Source of the DNA: Actinernus sp. WN-2022
Lineage: Eukaryota > Cnidaria > Anthozoa > Actiniaria > Actinernidae
DNA length: 64,000 bases
Assembly (NCBI GenBank): GCA_030867875.1
Contig: JAOWCC010000936.1
Coordinates: forward strand, 79,455,032 to 79,519,031
Direction: 5' to 3'
Below are positions 19,159 through 28,100 of this stretch, piece by piece. Under the pieces are notes generated by a model that saw only the letters and a list, made by a program, of their open reading frames with translations, was not told the origin of the DNA and did no database searches. The number at the start of each line of letters is the position of its first letter. Position 1 is the stretch's first letter. A program made the position numbers and the translations under genes.

Positions 19159-22100
19159 ATGGCCGCTTCATTAGACTTGAATCAGCTGAAGGTAAGAAAA
19201 CCATTTTTGTTCGCCTGTTTAATCATCGATCTTCGTTTAACGTGAATCTCATTGCAGGCCCAGATAAATAAGAGTCTTGGCGATGCGTCGGTGGTTGTGA
19301 AAGCGTCGTGTGCTGTCGTATGTTTGTTGTATCTGTTGACGTTCAGTCCCTCGGTCTGGCCAGCTTTGGCTGTTTGTCCTGGCTTGTGAGTATAGTAACA
19401 CATCTTCTTTGTTAAACGGAATCCTTTAACCGTTTGGTTTCTGCGTGAAGTAGTAGCCATATCACTCATAAAGTAACCAAGTTATGTGTTGAAATAACAT
19501 CAGTTATTACGACAATTTGGAGCGTTCTGGCTGTATAAAAATAAAATGATACATGTACTGATGTAGTGTCTAGTGATGTACTCGGCGCCTGAGGCTGAGG
19601 ATTTCACTTTTTTCGGCAAGCTTGCTTCGTGGTGTTTTGTTTTTGCATTTTACAGGTAGTTGTTATTCTATCGTAATTTTTTTTGTTTTCTTCCAGTTTA
19701 ATTCCCCCTAACTTCAGAATATGGACTCTCATAACTGGTGGCTTCCTTGAGTATAGATTTTGGAATGTAAGTAAAATGTGTGGACACTCAACTTTATTTT
19801 CTCTTTTCTCCAATCAGCGACGTCTCTGAAAACAATGAAATCTACATTTCTGCGATGACATCCAATCATAACAAAGGTTTAAAAATGTCTGAACCATTAT
19901 TTCCTATCATGCATATGATTGGCTGCTGCTGAAAAAGGTGGAAAAAAGCAATGACCATTCATAGTTCGAGTGTCCTTACTGTAATGGTCCTTTAAATTAG
20001 CATAAACTATCTACTAACATTACTATCAGACATACATGTACTCACCATTTAATTTGCAATCAGACAAAAATCACTTTTAAAAACAGTTATTTTGCAAAGG
20101 TTTTTCACAGTTTTCTCAATGTAAGTCAATGCATGGGTAAGCTGGAAAGGACCAAGCTTGTTTATAGTGGGGCTCATGCACAGGCTGAAACCAGTGTAGA
20201 TGTTTTAGGTCAATTTGACCCGAGTCAATTTAACCTAGGTCAAATTGACCCTTCAGGTCAAATTGACCCCAAGTCAATTTAACCTAGGTCAAATTGACCT
20301 TGAGTCAATTCAACCTAGGTCAAATTGACCTTGAGTCAATTCAACCTAGGTCAAATTGATTCAACCTGGTGATTGTGTTTAAGGTAATCACTGTTTTCTT
20401 CAGGTAATTTTTTCAAGATTCTAAAAAGGGAACTTACATTAAATGTTCATTGATATTAGGGTTTTTAAATGTAAGGGTTTGGGTCAGTTCACAAGGAACA
20501 TTTAAGAAGTATAATATTTCTGTGTTGTTTAGTGATTAATAGCCCTAAAGAACCCTACATTAGTGAGCACCTGTTGTTGATGGTTAGGGTCTTCTTAAAT
20601 GTAGGGTTAGGATTTGTATTAGATCTCAGCATAAAAGAAGAAGGATTACAGTCTGTATTATTTAGTAACTAATAGTTCTAAACACCCTAAATAAATTAGT
20701 GACTATATATTTATAGCTCTAAACACCGAAATTCCCTTCCTTTTCCCTTTACTTTATCTGTCAGTGATCTGAGTGATTGCTCTGCAAAAGACAGTTTGTT
20801 TTGAAGAGAAGTACGAGTGGAGCCGTAATGAAGTACACCTGATCATCTATAAACAATGTATTTTTCTGGATTTAGCTTTCTTACTTCTCTTGAATTGCTA
20901 CAGTTTTCATGAAAGAACGCAGTCAACACAAACTTCATATGTGTTACAGTTTGGACCGGGTTTAATATTGCGATCGTCCATGTTTTTCAAAAGATGTTTC
21001 CAAGTCCGATTTTGTTAGCAGTATGCATGAGTGCATAACGAGAGGGACTGGGTTCCATGATTACTCACATGGAGAATCAACAAGCGCTTTCGTGGCGCAG
21101 GTGTTCCTCGTGATTCAGCCAAGTTAAGCCCGATCGGGTGAGGTAAGTAAATGGATGGGTGACCTGAATGTAAGTGGTCAGGGGGTTAAGAAAGTAATAG
21201 AAGTAGGGGGTGGTAGTAGGAAGAGAAGTGGGGATGTAGGAAGAGGAGGGGATGGGTGGGTTGCTAAAAAATATTTTGTAGGGGAGGGGTGGGTGAACTT
21301 TTTTTTTTTGATAGCCAAACCTGAGTCAATTTGACCTGAAGAGTCAATTTGACCTGCAACATAGACAAGCGCATCTAGATAGGCGAGGCTGGGACAGATT
21401 ATATATAAGGCTTTCTTTTGAGCCTCTCTACAAGATCACTAAGATAATCTGGTAGTGCTGCCCATACTGGCAAGGCACACTCAAGTACAGACCGGACAAG
21501 ACTGCAATAAATAAGCACTAGATCAGTGGTACTAAGACCACTTTTTTTCAAAACACACAGTGCATACAGCCACTTAATAGCCTTCTTATATATATAGTGT
21601 CACAGTGGATATTCCATGTGAGATCACTCACTATGTGTATGCCAAAAAGCTTATACATGTAGCTGGATACCCTTTCAATTAGGGTACCACCAATCTGTAG
21701 AGGGCTTAAAGCAGTAGATTTGTATTGCAAAAATTTGATTATCATTTCTTTGCATTTCTTTGAATTGAGGTGCATATTATGTATACGCTGTGCAGCATAG
21801 CTACCTACAGTGTATGTCTGCAGCAATAAAGGGCAAGTAGCTGGGTTAGTTTCTGGGAATAAGTTCAAATACGGAAGCATCATCAACATACTCAATTCTA
21901 GTGTTCCAGTCTCCAGCAAGTCTGTTGACCAGAATAGCAAACAGTAGAGGTGCTAGTTTTGTGCCTTGAGGAATTCCGCCTTTAGGTGTGACAGGGGATG
22001 AGAGACAGTAATAATATTGATTCTGACATGCTGAGTGCAATAATAGTTTAAAATGCACCAATCCACCTTATGATGCCAAGCAGCTCAAGTTCCTGAATTA

Positions 22101-25100
22101 GCACATTGTGATCAACCAGATCAAAGCCCTCAAATTCCCCCCCAAAAAACTAACTCCCCTTTTTTTATAAATCACAAAAAAAACAATATGATTCTAAAAT
22201 CCTTTTTAGAATCATTGTTATTCCAACCTAGATCATTTTAAAATGACCTAGGTTGTTTGAAAAACAACTTGACTTGAAAAAAAAAACCTACAACATATAC
22301 ATGTATGTATATTATGCTAAAATGATTTGACTATTTGCTGTGGTATCTATCAACCCACACTGACTATTAGTAGACTGCATCTTATGGAATACTGGTCGGG
22401 TGGGGAGCTCCCTATATTGAACTGACAGGGGTTGGGTGGGGAGCTCCCTATATTGAACTGACAGGGGTGGGGAAGGGAGCTCCCTATATTGAACTGACAG
22501 GGGTGCTTGACACTCCTTTTAGGGGTAAAAATCTTAACCGTACCCTTTAAATTAAAGTAAAGTCATTTTATTTAACATTTTAGGGGGTTCCTGTTTGCAC
22601 AAGTTAGTTACGCAACCTGTGTTGTACCTCTTAGGAGTTTACAGTTAGAATTTTAAAGTTCTTTTACTACATGTAAGGAATCACTTTATTCATTTTAAGT
22701 TATGCATATCTGTTAAGGGGACATAAATGAGCACCGAGCACCCCCATCATTTTGGTACTAACAGCCCATTCCCCTGTTCATTATCCTGAGCTTTCTCACA
22801 GTCTATAGTACACCAACATTCTCTCCCTCTGCTATTGTCTTGTTAACCTTTGTTTCCCATCTACTTCTAGGTTGGTATTGACATTGTGGTATTGTTGCTT
22901 TGTGGAAAGTTGATTGAACCCTTATGGGGAGCCTTAGAATTCTTAGTAAGTCAAGATTTACATGTAAAAAGAATACATTCATACACTTGAAATTTTACCA
23001 GTACTTGTACTTTCTTGGTACAGTTATTCAACAGAGAATAACACAGATTGTTACCAAAGGTTGAAAGGTGGGCACTCAAAAAAAGGCACTCTCAAGGATG
23101 AAAGTCAGTTGTGTTTGCCAATAATGTTAGAGTTTGAAACATTATTACTGTATCTATCTGTTACTGTTTGTAAATAGAGTGTATAATTATGATTTTTTTT
23201 GTTTTTCAGAAATTTGTTATTATTCTTGATGTTGGCACATCTTTAATAATATCTGTTGCCTGTCTTACCACCTACCTCGCAACATTCAACACACATATTT
23301 GGTAAGCACTCGACTGTACACCCAGCATTCTTCCACCCCAGTGGATTGCCACATACCTGGCTTGATTTAGCAAAACATGAGGGTGCCTGGCTTTATATCA
23401 CTCATACTTGTATTCCCTTGTTCCTTGATGCCATCTTAAAATTCTCCCAGAGTACAACAGGTTGTTTCCAACCATCCATGCACTATACCCATGAGGTCAA
23501 GAATTTCAAGATGCCTCACTCAGTGAGTTGCATGTACATGTCATGCCCCCTGGCTTTCTCAAAATCCTGGGGAGAACACTGGCACCAAATCCCCAGGCTA
23601 ACAAGATATTTTCATATGTATTGAGTGTATCTGAGAAAATGGCCAACCATTATTTTATTTTAAGCTTGTTAATTATTCCTTTTCTCCCCAGGGCTTTCAA
23701 TACATTTTTGAGTAGGCAGCCATGAAAGAAAAGTATTTGTCTGTATTTGCTTTTATTATTTCAATAACTTTATCAGCAGTAATAGACAGAGTAGGTGGCT
23801 GTATGAGAATGAGTAGCGTTATGCTTTATTTCAATAACTTTATCAGCATTATAATAGACAGAGTAGGTAGCTGTATGAGAATGAGTACCTCAATAACTTT
23901 ATCAGCAGTAATAGACAGAGTAGGTGGCTGTATGAGAATGAGTAGCTTTATGCTTTATTTCAATAACTTTATCAGCAGTAATAGACAGAGTAGGTGGCTG
24001 TATGAGAATGAGTAGCGTTATGCTTTATTTCAATAACTTTATCAGCAGTAATAGACAGAGTAGGTGGCTGTATGAGAATGAGTACCTTTATGCTTTATTT
24101 CAATAGCATAAATATTATCAGCAGTACTAGCAGATTAATGGCTGTATGAGAATGAGTAGCCACTGGAACTCCAGCAGCAGACAGCTTCTAATGAAACCCC
24201 TGTAAATCATAGATGTATTGTTTGGTAATAACTATTAAACTATATTTCTCCTGTATTGTTGGGTTTAGGTTTCTTCAGTTCAGTGGCATGACAGGTATCA
24301 TATCAGGGCTAATGGTAGCTTTCAAGCAGATCAGTCCTGACCAGGACATCAAGTTTGGAGGTGTTGGTGTGAAAGTTAAGGTGTGTATTTATTAGTTTCC
24401 AGGACAGTAATGTCTGGAATGATGGCACAAAATAATAGATTGTTTTCACTGACGTCACACACAAAAATTATCCAAAGAAAATATCATAATTGGAAAATAT
24501 GTTTTTAGATCTTGTGTAGAGAGCAGGCAAAAATACATACCAAACTTTGGAGTGATAGAGTACTAAGCTGTTGGGCAAATAATATTCAAAAAACTTAGTT
24601 AGTATGTGGCTGCCGGCCATCTTGGTACACCAAGAATGCCAGCCAACAAAGTAGAGTAGAAATAAAGCTGTTTTTCCATCAATACGATTAGTGTTCATTT
24701 CCAAACACTTTAGATGTCACTTTTAAAGGTTTATCAAACCTAAAATTTTAAACTGGCCGAAATATGTGGATTTTCATGACATTTAGGCTAGGATACAGGC
24801 TGAGCTGGGCTGTCACAAAATTCAAAACTCTGTAACTCAAAAGCAAAACACTGTATGAAACATGAAATCCCCCCCAGACTTCAAATTTCGCTCCGACGTC
24901 CCTGTCTCATGGGACCACTGAAGAAGATTACAGTCTGTTATTTAGTGACTAGCTCTAAACACCCTAAACTAGCAAGCACCCATTGTTGACGGTTAGGGTG
25001 TTTTTAAATGTAGGGGTAGGGTTTGTATCAGTTCACAGGACAATTGAATCATATAGTGCTTGCGTAGGGTATTCTGCAGTTGCCCCAATATTTTTGTTAC

Positions 25101-28100
25101 TTTGACTTTATAGTACGTAATGAAAAATAAGTCTTGTGCTGGGAAACAATCGTGTAGTAGGTGTACAGTTCACTCATGTTTTTGTTCACATAATTATTGA
25201 CAGTTTTATATTGCGGAAATCTGTAAGACCACTTAATTCCACTGAACATTATCAATGTTATTTAGGGACATTATGGTGCTTACCGGTGAACTGTTTATAG
25301 AAGGTGTGTATGGAAATTTGAGAAAATTAGTTATTAATGACCCAAATCGGCAGTATTCTATAGTTGCTCCCAGTTTGAAAATCATTTCTTTTCTGCAGAA
25401 CTTCTTTGTCAGGTTCAAGAGAAGCTGGTTTACTTCCATAATGTTCTTGTCAAACACCGACTCGAATCGTTGAGAGGAGAGTTCTGCACTGCAGTCTATA
25501 AACAGTGTCGGAGATTATCTTCTTTCATTGCTTTTTACAGATATCGCTTCACTCTTCCATAGAAACTTTCTTCTAAATATAAAGTGAGAAGTGACATCCT
25601 ATTCTCTGGCTTTCTTTTAGTTCGCTTTTAAAGTCGGTTTGGTTCACAATATCCCGCTTCTAATCATGCAACTCAGCTATTTTTTCGAAGTCCGACTTTG
25701 TTAGTAGTGCGCATGCATTGAATAAAATTAAGAGGCAGAGAGGGAACTAGTAACTAATTTCCATAAGGAAAGCTATATTATTCCAAAAACATGACTGGAT
25801 TTCCAACGCAAGTCTCTGTGGCGCAGTTGGTAAAGCTCTTGTCTTCCAAGGCATTCTTCCAAGCGAAGGTTGCAGGTTCGAGTCCCACTACCGGCGAACA
25901 AAAAAGTGAAACAAAAGTAAGTAGTAATTGAGGTGTCGTTAATGAGTGATTTACTAAGTTGGTTGTGGGGGTTAGAGAAGGGAAAAGCGGTTAGGGAGGG
26001 GGAACGGTGAGTACCGTAGATGGAGGGGAAAGTGGTCAAAATATTTTTGATAGGTACTTTAAAATGACCTAGGTTGAAAAAAAAATGACCTAGGTTGAAA
26101 ATAAATGACCTAGGTTGAAGGAAAATGACCTAGGTTGAAAAAAATTACCTGATGTTGATTTTGACCTGTAACATAGACATATACATTATTTTATTTGGAC
26201 CTTGTATAACTAAATACATCGGCTTTTATCCAAATAATAATAATAATGGTTTAATCACAGCATCTCTACTACATGTAAGTAGCTTTAAATCTGTGAGATC
26301 AATATAAAAAATATTACTATAACTACTACAACTGCTATAACTTTATATTACATAAGGAAAAGAAAAAAGGACTATGGAAACTATGGTGAACTATATAAAC
26401 GACTATGTACAAATACTATATATAAATGGCAAGAGAAAAAGAGTATTATTAGTATTAGCTATAACTTTATATTACTATAAAAAAAGAAAGGAAAACTGGA
26501 AACTTTGGTAACCATATGGTAAACTAAAATAATGTACTTGTAACTATAATGTATAAAAGGCACTGAAAAGGGAAAATACTAAATAATGGGTTATATTATA
26601 AATCAATCCGATGTTTTGCTCTGTTCGTTAAAATTTGTTTAACCTGACGATTGTATAGTATTGGGTCAACACATGATCTTATGTAAGCAGGGAGTTTGTT
26701 AAATAACTTTGCCGTAGAGTCTTGAAACGTTCCCTTTATGAGGGGCACACTTAGTTGTGGGGCTACACTAGAGCGCAGCTGCCTCTTCGGTTCATGTTTC
26801 TTTAGGGTGGGGAGCCAACCCAACTTCAGCATGTCAGATAAATATTCAATTCAAGACAATATTATTTTACAAAATATTCAATATTTTATAAGCCATGGTA
26901 GAAGTTATTCATTTGTTTCTTCTTTGTTGGATTCATATATATATATATATCTGGATACAAAATTTTGCACATTATAGGGTGGCTTGATCATTAAGAAGAA
27001 TATCTTATCTTCCATCAAGTATTGTATTTTTTTATTTTTTTCCTAGAGCATTGAGGGGAGAGAGAGGGGAAATCGGGATTTCTATTGATAAGTGCATAAC
27101 TAAAGACGTTTCAATTTTATAGCACCGACACGTGAACAAGCTAAATAGGTAGACCTTTTGTTAATTAATTACATATTAATTATTACAGTTATTTCAAAAA
27201 GGGTTGTCTCATGCATGTTGCATTCAGAGATTGGGTCCAACACATGCCAAAATAGTGTTTAGAAAAAGTTAATCTCTCATATTGTTGTTGAATTTAATAC
27301 TTATTACACACTTGTAGACTTGACTTAACAGACTTTAAATTAAACTTTCAATCTGTCTTCAAATGCACATTGCAATATGCATACTGTAAAAAGCATCAAG
27401 CAACGATACATGTGTGTAATTGTGTGTCTGTATACATATTTGCATGCTTCCATATGTGATCGAATTATGCTTAACCTAATCGACGACCTACCAGTATTCC
27501 TATTTTTAAGTTATTTATATAATTATGTGCTATGTGACTTGACTAACGTTACAAGTTATTTCAGATAGCCTGTGTCCTTGTTTTAGTTTTAATGAATAAA
27601 TTGTAACTATCTATTTATTACTTATTGTGGTACGAAATAACGTGGTGGTTGTATACATGCACGAGACAACCTTAATTTGTTAAATGTTTGTAGCTGTATA
27701 TTATTCCCAATATGTTTAACCCTCAGCAAGTCCCATTCATTGTGGTACTGCTGTACCTTGTCCTGTGCCTGGTTGGTATCTTACCCAGCATTCAGTTGGC
27801 CATGGTGTTTTCTGGGATTGTGATTGGTTGGATCTATCTCAGATTCTACCAACCAAGGGCTAGAGGCATCAAGGGAGACCTCGGTGAAACTTTCTCCTTT
27901 GCAACTTTCTTCCCAGACGTTGTACAGTAAGTATCTTCAAATTTAATCATGACACTGCACTCTTCAAAATTTAAAAACATCTTTGTAGTCGCCATAATAT
28001 TACTAATGTATGGCACAATGATGTACACAATGAAGTATTCTTGTCATTACCTTTTCCCTTCTTATCTTCTCGCTTCACATTATTATTATTTATTATCTAT

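Noticed and set aside
21094..21185. Possible 5S rRNA gene
   Set aside because: Only boxes A to C are kept. The 5' and 3' parts of 5S RNA are missing, and a SINE body follows.
23722..24015. 97-codon frame with repeated DRVGGCMRMS
   Set aside because: It is a translation of the ~73-bp minisatellite in TMEM115 intron 5.
25806..25895. Possible tRNA-Gly (TCC) gene
   Set aside because: The anticodon region is expanded and the stems do not close. A SINE tail follows.
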